Of a stretch of 7,280 nt of DNA, positions 1 through 5,854 are shown in pieces. Source of the DNA: Nitriliruptoraceae bacterium (GTDB lineage Bacteria > Actinomycetota > Nitriliruptoria > Nitriliruptorales > Nitriliruptoraceae); NCBI GenBank assembly GCA_007117945.1, contig SKTN01000132.1:1-7280 (forward strand), in the 5' to 3' direction. How positions within the stretch are numbered: the first letter of the stretch is position 1; every line of letters begins with the position of its first letter. Under the pieces are notes generated by a model. The model was not told the DNA's origin and ran no database searches. It worked only from the letters and a program-made list of their open reading frames with translations. A program made the position numbers and the translations under genes.

Positions 1-350
1 CCCTGGTCACCGGCGACTGGGCGCTCGTGGGCCAACTGGCCCTCGCCCACCTCAACCAGGTCCCCGCCGTGTGGGTCGTGCTGGGAGTCGCGCTCGCCCT
101 GTTCGGTGTCCTGCCCCGGGCCGTGCCTGCGGCGTGGGCGCTGGTGGTCTACGGGCTGATCGCGGGGACCTTCGGTCCCCTGCTGGACCTCCCCGAACTG
201 GCGTTGGAGCTGTCCCCCTTCGCACACCCCGCGGAGATCCCCCTGGAGGACCTGGCACCCGCTCCCCTGCTGGCCCTGACCGCGGTCGCGGCCGTCGCGG
301 CGGCGGTCGGGGTGCTGGGACTCCGACGACGCGACCTCCACAGCAACTGA
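1..350 (+). CDS. ABC transporter permease, polyketide-antibiotic exporter type (C-terminal end, 5' truncated by window)
   Basis: The reading frame is open from the left edge (first full codon at 3) to a TGA at 348-350, giving about 115 residues; the true start lies outside the window. What is visible is hydrophobic: a helix around VPAVWVVLGVALALFGVLP, a second around AAWALVVYGLIAGTFG, and a last one just before the terminal RRRDLHSN. The stretch LSPFAHPAEIP, then an APLLALTAVAAV helix and a GLRRRDL tail, is the usual ending of large actinobacterial permeases annotated as exporters of polyketide antibiotics (ABC-2 superfamily, TnrB3-like). In that family the permease works with an ATPase normally encoded just upstream, which would lie outside the window. 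The family role is drug or lipid export; the substrate cannot be told. A GTG at 27 is only an internal codon. It is followed by an independent promoter, so it is unlikely to be in an operon with the copper ATPase. Confidence 0.8.
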   Translation, partial: LVTGDWALVGQLALAHLNQVPAVWVVLGVALALFGVLPRAVPAAWALVVYGLIAGTFGPLLDLPELALELSPFAHPAEIPLEDLAPAPLLALTAVAAVAAAVGVLGLRRRDLHSN

Positions 351-392
351 GCCTCGCCGGTTGCTGGCACCGGTGACCGATCGCGCCCCGCC

Positions 393-421
393 GGCACAGA
401 TACCCCCTAGGGGTATATACT
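393..421 (+). promoter_or_regulatory. Promoter of the copper ATPase gene
   Basis: TATACT at 416-421 is a near-consensus -10 hexamer, striking in such GC-rich DNA. A 17-bp spacer upstream would put the -35 at 393-398 (GGCACA), which matches the consensus only in its ACA half. The CsoR-type palindrome fills the spacer. Transcription would start near 428, leaving a leader of about 24 nt that holds the GGAAG ribosome binding site at 438-442. The weak -35 is the uncertain part. Confidence 0.6.
400..416 (+). promoter_or_regulatory. CsoR-type copper operator
   Basis: A perfect inverted repeat, ATACCCC-CTA-GGGGTAT, has 7-bp arms and a 3-bp spacer. AT-ended C/G-tract palindromes of this form are the known binding sites of CsoR-family copper-sensing repressors in front of copper exporter genes in actinobacteria. 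It lies 35 bp before the start codon of a copper ATPase and its right end touches the -10 box, so bound repressor would block RNA polymerase and Cu(I) would release it. No csoR gene is in the window, so the repressor must be encoded elsewhere. The repeat is seen directly; the identity of the regulator is inferred. Confidence 0.8.
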
Positions 422-451
422 CCGTCGCTGAACCGATGGAAGCCTCGGCAC

Positions 452-2524
452 ATGACCGACCACGACACGCACACCGCGCCCGACGCTGCACCGCACGGAG
501 CGCACGACACCGAGTCGGACGAGGCGCACCACGACCACGACGGTGCGCACCACGACCACGGCGACCACGCCGCGATGTTCCGTGATCGGTTCTGGCTGTC
601 GTTCCTGCTGACCATCCCGGTGGTGGCGTGGGCACCGATGATCCAGGAGTGGTTCGGCTACACCGCCCCGGCCGTCCCGGGCAGCGCCTGGCTGTCACCG
701 GTGCTCGGCACGGTGATCTTCTTCTACGGCGGCTGGCCGTTCCTGACCGGCGGGCTGCAGGAGGCGCGGGACCGCTCGCCGGGGATGATGCTGCTGATCG
801 CCATGGCCATCACCGTGGCCTACGTCGCGTCGCTGGCCAACGTCATCGGGTGGTTCGGGGACGAGCTGTGGTGGGAGCTCGCGCTGCTGATCTCGATCAT
901 GCTGCTGGGCCACTGGTTGGAGATGCGCGCGATCGGGCAGGCCCGCGGTGCCCTCGCGGCGCTGGCAGAACTGCTGCCCGACGAGGCGGAACGCGTCACC
1001 GCCGACGGGACGGAGACGGTCCGGATCGACGGCCTCGTGGTCGGCGATGTCGTGCTCGTGCGTCCCGGCGCCCGCGTCCCCGCCGACGGCACGGTCGTGG
1101 ACGGCGCGGCCGATGTGGACGAGTCGATGATCACCGGTGAGTCCACGCCCGTACCCCGTGGCGAGGGCGACCGGGTCGTGGCCGCGACCGTGGTCACCGA
1201 CGCCAGCCTGCGCATCGAGGTCACCGCTACCGGCGATGACACCACCCTGGCGGGGATCGAACGGATGGTGGCTGACGCGCAGTCGTCCCGCTCGCGGACC
1301 CAGGTGCTGGCGGATCGGGCCGCGGCGCTGCTGTTCTACGTGGCCGTGGTGGCAGGGACCCTGACGGCGGTCACGTGGACCCTGCTCGGCGAGCCCGGCT
1401 TCGCGGTGGACCGCACGATCACGGTGCTGGTGATCGCCTGTCCCCACGCGCTGGGTCTGGCGATCCCCCTGGTGACCTCGATCTCCACCTCGAAGTCGGC
1501 CCGGTCGGGGATCCTGGTCAAGGACCGCCTCGCGCTGGAGCAGATGCGCCGGATCGATGCGGTGCTGTTCGACAAGACGGGCACGTTGACCGAGGGCGCC
1601 CACGCGGTCGCGGACGTCGCCACCGCCGACGATGTCGACACCGACGACCTGCTCGCCCTGGCCGGTGCGGTCGAGGCAGACTCCGAGCACCCGCTCGCCC
1701 GGGCGATCCACGCCTACGCCGCGGAGCGGGTCGAGGTCCCCACCGCGACCGGCTTCCGGTCGATGACCGGCCGCGGGGTGGCCGCACGGGTCGACGGCGT
1801 CGAGGTGGCGGTCGGCGGGCCGGCACTGCTGCGCGACCGTGACCTCGACCTCGACGACGAGCTGTCCGAGGCCACCGACCCCTGGGTGGCGCGTGGCGCC
1901 GCGGTCCTGCACGTGATCCGCGACGGCCGGGTGATCGGCGCCTTCGCCTTGGAGGACCGGATCCGCGACGTCTCGCGCGCGGCGGTGGCACAGCTGCACG
2001 CCGCCGGGATCACCGTGGCGATGATCACGGGCGACGCCCGTCAGGTCGCCGACGCCGTCGCCGCCGAGCTCGACATCGATGAGGTGTTCGCCGAGGTCCT
2101 GCCCGAGGACAAGGACCGCCACGTCGCCGAGTTGCAGGACCGGGGGCTGCAGGTCGCCATGGTCGGCGACGGCGTCAACGACGCCCCGGCGCTGGCACGC
2201 GCGGACGTCGGGATCGCCATCGGTGCCGGCACGGATGTCGCCATCGAGTCCGCCGGCATCGTGCTGGCCTCCGACGACCCCCGCGGCGTGGTGGCCATCC
2301 GCACCCTGTCCACCGCGACCTACCGCAAGATGCTCCAGAACCTGTGGTGGGCCGCCGGCTACAACCTCGTCGCCATCCCCCTGGCCGCAGGCGTCCTCGC
2401 CCCGGTCGGGTTCACCCTACCCATGGCGCTCGGCGCCGCGCTGATGAGCCTGTCCACCATCATCGTGGCCCTCAACGCGCAGCTGCTGCGCCGGGTGGAG
2501 CTGCTGCCGGCAGCCGCAGCGTGA
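452..2524 (+). CDS. copB: Copper-translocating P-type ATPase, CPH class (CopB-like, P1B-3)
   Basis: This is a 690-residue inner-membrane pump that exports copper from the cytoplasm using ATP. The N-terminus has no HMA (CxxC) domain but a His/Asp-rich tail with 11 His in residues 4-39, as in CopB proteins. Membrane helices follow at roughly 46-65, 82-99, 111-133 and 140-157. The actuator loop carries TGES (228-231). The transmembrane metal-site motif is CPH (330-332), not CPC. The catalytic core shows DKTGT with phosphorylated Asp374, SEHP (411-414), TGD (526-528) and GDGVND (572-577). The last helices carry NLWWAAGYN (630-638) and MSLSTIIVALNA (665-676), which match the P1B-3 signatures GYN and MSxSTxxVxxNA. 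Together these favour Cu(I)/Cu(II) over Zn/Cd or Co. The ATG at 452 has GGAAG nine bases upstream. The gene sits behind a CsoR-type operator, and its 3' end overlaps the convergent kinase gene by 53 bp. The cation preference is family knowledge; the motifs are seen. Confidence 0.93.
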   Translation: MTDHDTHTAPDAAPHGAHDTESDEAHHDHDGAHHDHGDHAAMFRDRFWLSFLLTIPVVAWAPMIQEWFGYTAPAVPGSAWLSPVLGTVIFFYGGWPFLTGGLQEARDRSPGMMLLIAMAITVAYVASLANVIGWFGDELWWELALLISIMLLGHWLEMRAIGQARGALAALAELLPDEAERVTADGTETVRIDGLVVGDVVLVRPGARVPADGTVVDGAADVDESMITGESTPVPRGEGDRVVAATVVTDASLRIEVTATGDDTTLAGIERMVADAQSSRSRTQVLADRAAALLFYVAVVAGTLTAVTWTLLGEPGFAVDRTITVLVIACPHALGLAIPLVTSISTSKSARSGILVKDRLALEQMRRIDAVLFDKTGTLTEGAHAVADVATADDVDTDDLLALAGAVEADSEHPLARAIHAYAAERVEVPTATGFRSMTGRGVAARVDGVEVAVGGPALLRDRDLDLDDELSEATDPWVARGAAVLHVIRDGRVIGAFALEDRIRDVSRAAVAQLHAAGITVAMITGDARQVADAVAAELDIDEVFAEVLPEDKDRHVAELQDRGLQVAMVGDGVNDAPALARADVGIAIGAGTDVAIESAGIVLASDDPRGVVAIRTLSTATYRKMLQNLWWAAGYNLVAIPLAAGVLAPVGFTLPMALGAALMSLSTIIVALNAQLLRRVELLPAAAA
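524..560 (+). repeat. In-frame tandem duplication encoding the His cassette AHHDH
   Basis: A 16-bp sequence, GCGCACCACGACCACG, occurs exactly at 524-539 and again at 545-560. The period is 21 bp, so each copy adds seven residues in frame (AHHDHDG then AHHDHGD, residues 25-38 of the ATPase). This is a small duplication of a candidate metal-binding unit in the cytosolic tail. Confidence 0.8.
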
Positions 2525-3605
2525 ACGTCGCGCCCTGTCCCTCGCCCGCACTGTCGGCGGACAGCTCGCCACCGTGGCCCCGCACGATGGCCCGGCTGAT
2601 GGTCAGCCCGATCCCGCTGCCACCGGCGCCGCGGGGTCGGGAGGCATCGGCCCGGTAGAACCGCTGGAAGACGTGAGCGAGGTGCTCCGCGGCGATCCCG
2701 CTGCCGGTGTCGACCACCTCGACGACCACCTCGCCGCGCGACGCCCGGCAGGCGACGCGAATGTGGCCACCCGGTGGGGTGTGAGCCAGGGCGTTGTCGA
2801 GCAGGTTGGTGAGCACCTGCGAGAGCCGGTCCCGGTCCGCGTCGACCGTGAGCGGCGTGTCGGCGACCTCGATCTCGAGTTCCACCCCCTGGGTGACCGC
2901 CGAGGGCCGCATCCCACCCACCGCCGCGGTGGCGACCTCGCCGAGATCCACGGGCTCGCGGCGCAGGGGCAGGCTGCCCTCCTCGGCGCGGGACACCAGG
3001 GCAAGATCTTCCACCAGCCGCTGCAGGCGGCCCGTGGCCTCGGTCAGCACCTCGAGGGTGTCCCCGTCGGGAGCGAGTACACCGTCGGCCAACCCCTCGT
3101 GGTAGGCCTCGATCGTGGCCAGGGGTGTACGCAGCTCGTGGGCCAGGTCGGACAGCAGCCCGCGGCGGGTGTCCTCGGTGTGCTCCAGGGTCGCAGCCAT
3201 GGTGTTGAAGGCCACCGCCAGGTCGGCGAGCTCATCGGCGTGACCGGGCGGTCGTGCCCGGGCATCGAGATGGCCGGCGGCGAGCCGGTCGGCGGTGGCC
3301 GTCAGCTCCTCGACGGGACGGGCGATCCGCACCGCCAGCAGCCACGACACCGCTGCCGCCGCGATCGCCGCGGCCACCAGCCCGATGGTCAGGGTCAGCA
3401 CCAGGGTCTCGGTCAGAGCAGCACCGAGGTGGTGCTCGAGATCAGCGGACAGCGCCCCGACCGCCCGCTGCACGTGATCGGCGAAGATCGGCGGGGCGGC
3501 GAGGAAAGCCACCAGCGCCAGCGTCACCCCGCCGACCAGGATGACCAGCACCTGTCCGGAGAACAGTCGGCGCAGCAGGCGTCGCCCCGATGGCCGGGCC
3601 GTCAC
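2472..3605 (-). CDS. Two-component sensor histidine kinase (HAMP, HisKA, HATPase)
   Basis: This is a 377-residue membrane kinase that should autophosphorylate on His and pass the phosphate to the adjacent response regulator. Order: short basic N-terminus, membrane helix about 18-38, extracytoplasmic loop of about 30 residues (39-68), second helix about 68-92, HAMP linker about 93-145, H-box DLAHELRTPL with His156, N-box NLLDNALAHT (Asn267 and Asn271), G1 box DTGSGI (299-304), G2 box GSGIGL (329-334), and the closing GATFTLRLP. The GTG start at 3605-3603 is chosen because it overlaps the regulator's TGA in a GTGA junction, which suggests translational coupling; the frame is open further upstream, but that part lies inside the regulator gene. 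The loop is too small for a folded sensor domain but holds His44, His58 and His59. A ten-residue Ala/Pro-rich tail after LRLP lies in the overlap with the ATPase gene. Copper as the signal is inferred from context only; envelope stress kinases look similar. Confidence 0.9.
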   Translation of the reverse strand: MTARPSGRRLLRRLFSGQVLVILVGGVTLALVAFLAAPPIFADHVQRAVGALSADLEHHLGAALTETLVLTLTIGLVAAAIAAAAVSWLLAVRIARPVEELTATADRLAAGHLDARARPPGHADELADLAVAFNTMAATLEHTEDTRRGLLSDLAHELRTPLATIEAYHEGLADGVLAPDGDTLEVLTEATGRLQRLVEDLALVSRAEEGSLPLRREPVDLGEVATAAVGGMRPSAVTQGVELEIEVADTPLTVDADRDRLSQVLTNLLDNALAHTPPGGHIRVACRASRGEVVVEVVDTGSGIAAEHLAHVFQRFYRADASRPRGAGGSGIGLTISRAIVRGHGGELSADSAGEGQGATFTLRLPAAAPPGAAAAR

Positions 3606-4306
3606 GGCCCCACCAGCCGGTAGCCGACCCCCCGGACGGTGTGGACCAACCCGGAGCGGTCGCCGGCCTCGTCCAGCTTGCGGCGGAGGTTGCCCACGTG
3701 CACGGCGACCACGTGCGGGTCGCGGTAGCCGGCCGAGCCCCACACCTGCTCCAGTAGCTGCTCCTTGGACCAGACCTGGCGGGGTGCGGCCGACAACTGC
3801 TCCAGCAGGGCGAACTCGATCGGCGTGAGGTCGAGGGGGACCTCGGCGAGCCACGCCTCATGGGAGCCGGGCGCGATCCGCAGCTCCCCGATCCGCCGCA
3901 CGTCCTCCTCCTCGGCGTCCGGGGTGCTGCCACCTCGCCGTGGGCGGCGCAGGATCGCCTGGATCCTGGCCACCAGCTCGTTGACGGAGAAGGGTTTGGT
4001 CACGTAGTCGTCGGCCCCCACGCGTAGCCCGACGATCCGGTCCACCTCATCGGAGCGGGCCGTGAGCATCACCAGGTAGGCGTCCGAGGTGGCACGCACC
4101 CGGCGGGCCACCTCCAGCCCGTCGATCCCGGGGAGCATCAGGTCCAGGACGATCAGCTCCGGGTCCAGCCGCGCGATCAGCTCCAGGGCGGCGTGGCCAT
4201 CGTGGGCGAGCTCGACGTGGTAACCCTCACGCGTCAGGTAGCGGGCGACGAGTTCGGCCAGGGGCCGCTCGTCGTCCACCACCACGATGGTGACCTGTGC
4301 ACCCAC
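3602..4306 (-). CDS. OmpR/PhoB-family response regulator
   Basis: This is a 234-residue two-domain transcription regulator. The receiver domain (about 1-118) has the acidic pair Asp11-Asp12, phospho-acceptor Asp55 in LIVLDLMLPG, Thr82 in MLTAR, and Lys104 in YVTKPF. A charged linker (about 119-138, PRRGGSTPDAEEED) joins the winged-helix DNA-binding domain (about 139-234). That domain includes LTPIEFALLEQL, the recognition-helix region VAVHVGNLRRKLDE and the terminal VRGVGYRL. The GTG at 4306-4304 puts the first beta strand (VTIVVVDDE) right after the start, as usual for the family, and follows a GGGAG at 4323-4319. An extension further upstream would run into the SHOCT gene, whose stop lies 22 bp before this start. 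The gene ends in the GTGA overlap with the kinase, its evident partner. It probably controls its own cluster, and possibly envelope metal genes; neither is shown by the sequence. Confidence 0.93.
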   Translation of the reverse strand: MGAQVTIVVVDDERPLAELVARYLTREGYHVELAHDGHAALELIARLDPELIVLDLMLPGIDGLEVARRVRATSDAYLVMLTARSDEVDRIVGLRVGADDYVTKPFSVNELVARIQAILRRPRRGGSTPDAEEEDVRRIGELRIAPGSHEAWLAEVPLDLTPIEFALLEQLSAAPRQVWSKEQLLEQVWGSAGYRDPHVVAVHVGNLRRKLDEAGDRSGLVHTVRGVGYRLVGP

Positions 4307-4328
4307 CGGGCCCCCGCTCTCCCACCGC

Positions 4329-4553
4329 TCAGTTGCGCTCCAGCTCCTCGCGCAGGGAACGGTACTGCGCGACGTCGAGCTCACCACGCGCCAGCCGGCG
4401 GTCCAGGACCTCACGGGGGTCGCCGTCGGCCGGCGGGGTCCGCGGGCCGGCCTGAACCCGCAGCGTCCACAGGATCAGGGCGAGGATCCCGACCCACACC
4501 AGCACCATCGGCACCCACATCCACCAGCCGGCTCCGGTCTGCCACATCATCAT
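4329..4553 (-). CDS. Small membrane protein with SHOCT domain
   Basis: The 74-residue product begins MMMWQTGAGWWMWVPM, leads into one membrane helix (about 11-31), then has a Gly/Pro linker and a C-terminal SHOCT module (about 45-72: DPREVLDRRLARGEL then YRSLREEL). SHOCT is a short helical oligomerisation motif found at the end of many small bacterial membrane proteins. The N-terminus is unusually rich in Met (five in the first 16) and Trp (four). An almost perfect Shine-Dalgarno, AGGAGG at 4566-4561, lies 7 nt before the first ATG of three in a row, so the first one is taken as the start. This is the strongest ribosome binding site in the cluster. It sits 43 bp after the preceding gene and 22 bp before the regulator, so it is very likely cotranscribed with both. 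The function is unknown; a scaffold or accessory role for the two-component system or for envelope copper handling is an inference from position. Confidence 0.85.
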   Translation of the reverse strand: MMMWQTGAGWWMWVPMVLVWVGILALILWTLRVQAGPRTPPADGDPREVLDRRLARGELDVAQYRSLREELERN

Positions 4554-4596
4554 GGTGTTGCCTCCTCTTGGTGCTCGTCCTGCGGACGCGTGGTCG

Positions 4597-5163
4597 TCAC
4601 GCCGAGGCCTCGGCGGTGAAGTCCCCCGTCACCTGCAGGGCCGTCTGCTCGCCGCCGGACTCCAGGGGGACGGCGAGGTCGTGCCAGCCGTCCATCCCCG
4701 GGTGCATCTGTAAGGGGAACTGCACCAGCGTCCCGCCACCAGCCGGGACGGTCACCTCGTCCCCGGGCTCGATGAGGGTGCCGTCGGCGTACACCGGGCC
4801 GGGGCAGCAGCCCTCCAGCACCTGTGGTTGGCCGACGGTGACCACCACGTCCTCGCCCGTGGGGTTGACGAGCTCCCAGCCGGGCACGTAGGTCACCCCG
4901 AGGCCGACCGCCCCCATCTCCACCAGCCGGCCGTCCACCTCCAGTCCACCGAGCGCAGCGGCATCGGAGGCGGTCCCCGGCGCCGGCAGGGCCTGTCCGC
5001 CCATCGGGTTGGGCAGCGCCGAGGTGTCACCGTCAGCGGCGCCCGGTCCGTCGAGGGCGAAGGCGGCGACCAGGAAGGCCGCGACGATCACCCCGACGAT
5101 CACCGTCAGGGAGCTGCGGCGGCGGGTGTCGGGTCGCTGGCGGGCGGGGGAGGTCGTGGACAT
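4597..5163 (-). CDS. Membrane-anchored protein with Ig-like region, CC and MHxxM motifs
   Basis: This is a 188-residue hypothetical protein. It has a basic N-terminus (RQRPDTRRR), one membrane helix (about 19-37) and a low-complexity Ala/Gly/Pro linker (about 38-75), then an extracytoplasmic beta-rich region (about 76-185). That region has the rhythm of a DUF1573-like or Ig-like domain: VTYVPGWELVNPTGEDVVVTV, a Cys-Cys pair at 119-120 (LEGCCPGPVY), VPAGGGTLVQFPL, then LQMHPGMDGWHD with Met153, His154, Met157 and His161. The Cys pair plus the Met/His cluster are plausible soft-metal ligands, but binding is inferred. The helix could be an uncleaved signal anchor. The ATG at 5163 has GGAG seven bases upstream (5174-5171). 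It lies between the PCYCGC and SHOCT genes on the same strand, 67 and 43 bp away. I recognise the general architecture but not a named family with a proven function. Confidence 0.8.
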   Translation of the reverse strand: MSTTSPARQRPDTRRRSSLTVIVGVIVAAFLVAAFALDGPGAADGDTSALPNPMGGQALPAPGTASDAAALGGLEVDGRLVEMGAVGLGVTYVPGWELVNPTGEDVVVTVGQPQVLEGCCPGPVYADGTLIEPGDEVTVPAGGGTLVQFPLQMHPGMDGWHDLAVPLESGGEQTALQVTGDFTAEASA

Positions 5164-5183
5164 GTCGGTGCTCCGGTCTGCAG

Positions 5184-5235
5184 GGATGGGTCGCGGACGG
5201 GTCGAACGGGTCAGGGACGGGTCGATCGGTTCAGG
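5184..5235 (-). repeat. Degenerate short tandem repeat between two cluster genes
   Basis: On the plus strand, units related to GGACGGGTCGA follow one another: GGATGGGTCGC (5184), GGACGGGTCGA (5195), ACGGGTCAG (5206), GGACGGGTCGA (5215, an exact second copy) and TCGGTTCAGG (5226, running into the stop codon of the upstream gene). Unit length is 9-11 bp. It fills most of the 67-bp gap between the PCYCGC and Ig-like genes. It could be slippage-derived spacer or a set of protein-binding half-sites. Confidence 0.5.
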
Positions 5236-5713
5236 TCAGCGAGCTGATGTCGATGCCGCCGTAGCGCTCGTCGATGCGGTCCACGATGTCCTCCATCGGG
5301 AGGCCCGCCTCGCGCAGCTCCACGACCTCCTCCGCCTCACCCAGACACACCGCACAGCCGGTGGCGTGCGCCTCCCAGGTGCCGTCGTCGCGGACGAAGC
5401 AGGCCAGCAGGTCCTCGTGGCCGAGGAAGGACTCGCACCCGCAGTAGCAGCGCACCGCGGAGAAGGCCGCCTCGTCGGCAGCCGCGGCGAGATAGAGCTC
5501 CTGGTGGTCGCCTGGCAACGCGTCGAGCGCCACCACGCCGCCGGGAGCGACCAGCTCCATCGCGTGCGCGTCGGTGTCCGCCGCTGCGGGGTCGGTCGCG
5601 GCGGCGTCGCCGGCCATGGACAGCACGAGCCCAACGGCCACGCCCGCCCCGATCAGGGAGCACACCAGCGCCCACCACGGCCGGCGCACCGGCACACCAT
5701 CCACCTCGACCAC
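5231..5713 (-). CDS. PCYCGC-type Cys-rich membrane-anchored protein
   Basis: This 160-residue protein is the first gene of the minus-strand cluster. An N-terminal helix (about 13-34, WWALVCSLIGAGVAVGLVLSM) acts as a signal or anchor, so the rest should face outward. The core has a VRCYCGC motif (Cys89, Cys91, Cys93), then GHEDLLACFVR (His99, Cys105), then EAHATGCAVC (His116, Cys120, Cys123), and an acidic helical C-terminus (about 124-150). This pattern matches the PCYCGC family (Pfam 'protein of unknown function with PCYCGC motif'), with Val-Arg in place of the usual Pro before CYCGC. Six Cys and two His suggest a metal centre or disulfide framework; function is unproven. Cys18 lies inside the helix and does not look like a lipobox Cys. 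The GTG at 5713 is the earliest in-frame start (stops lie just upstream) and has GAGG at 5724-5721. A GTG at 5704 is a possible alternative. Confidence 0.85.
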   Translation of the reverse strand: MVEVDGVPVRRPWWALVCSLIGAGVAVGLVLSMAGDAAATDPAAADTDAHAMELVAPGGVVALDALPGDHQELYLAAAADEAAFSAVRCYCGCESFLGHEDLLACFVRDDGTWEAHATGCAVCLGEAEEVVELREAGLPMEDIVDRIDERYGGIDISSLT

Positions 5714-5801
5714 CGCTCCACCTCGTCATCATCATCGGCGTTTCCACGAAGGTGCCGGGCGATCCGCAGGACGGGTGCAACGCAACGTCAAGGATCGGTA
5801 A

Positions 5802-5825
5802 AGGTCCGCTCCGCACCGCGGACCT
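5802..5825. promoter_or_regulatory. Perfect inverted repeat, candidate operator
   Basis: AGGTCCGC (5802-5809) and GCGGACCT (5818-5825) form an exact 8-bp inverted repeat around an 8-bp spacer. It sits between the candidate minus-strand -35 and the candidate plus-strand -10, where a dimeric regulator could act on either gene or both. It could also be a chance palindrome in GC-rich DNA. Confidence 0.4.
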
Positions 5826-5835
5826 GCACTACGGT

Positions 5836-5854
5836 GCGCTCCAGCGAGGAGCGC
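5836..5854 (+). promoter_or_regulatory. Hairpin covering the acetyltransferase ribosome binding site
   Basis: GCGCTCC (5836-5842), loop AGCGA, and GGAGCGC (5848-5854) form a perfect 7-bp stem. The 3' arm contains most of the Shine-Dalgarno AGGAG (5847-5851), six bases before the ATG at 5858. In the mRNA the stem would hide the site. The structure is seen; control of translation by it is inferred, and it applies only if transcription starts upstream of 5836. Confidence 0.45.

Noticed and set aside
357..373. Short stem CCGGT...ACCGG after the ABC permease as a terminator
   Set aside because: The stem is only 5 bp with a 7-nt loop and no T-tract, which is expected by chance at this GC content.
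52..615. Minus-strand open frame across the ABC permease end and ATPase promoter
   Set aside because: It would read across the CsoR-type operator and promoter, and its product is Arg/Pro/Ser-rich without any domain.
695..2122. 475-codon minus-strand open frame opposite the ATPase
   Set aside because: It is an antisense shadow of a clear P-type ATPase. Its product is low-complexity in Arg, Gly, His and Asp with no domain, and GC-rich DNA readily leaves such frames open.
2574..3623. 349-codon plus-strand open frame opposite the kinase
   Set aside because: The opposite strand has every kinase motif in order; the plus frame gives Gly/Gln/Arg-rich sequence with no recognisable domain.
3606..3854. 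N-terminal extension of the kinase frame
   Set aside because: It lies inside the regulator's DNA-binding domain and is Arg/Pro/Gly-rich. The GTGA overlap start at 3605 gives a normal short N-terminus before the first helix.
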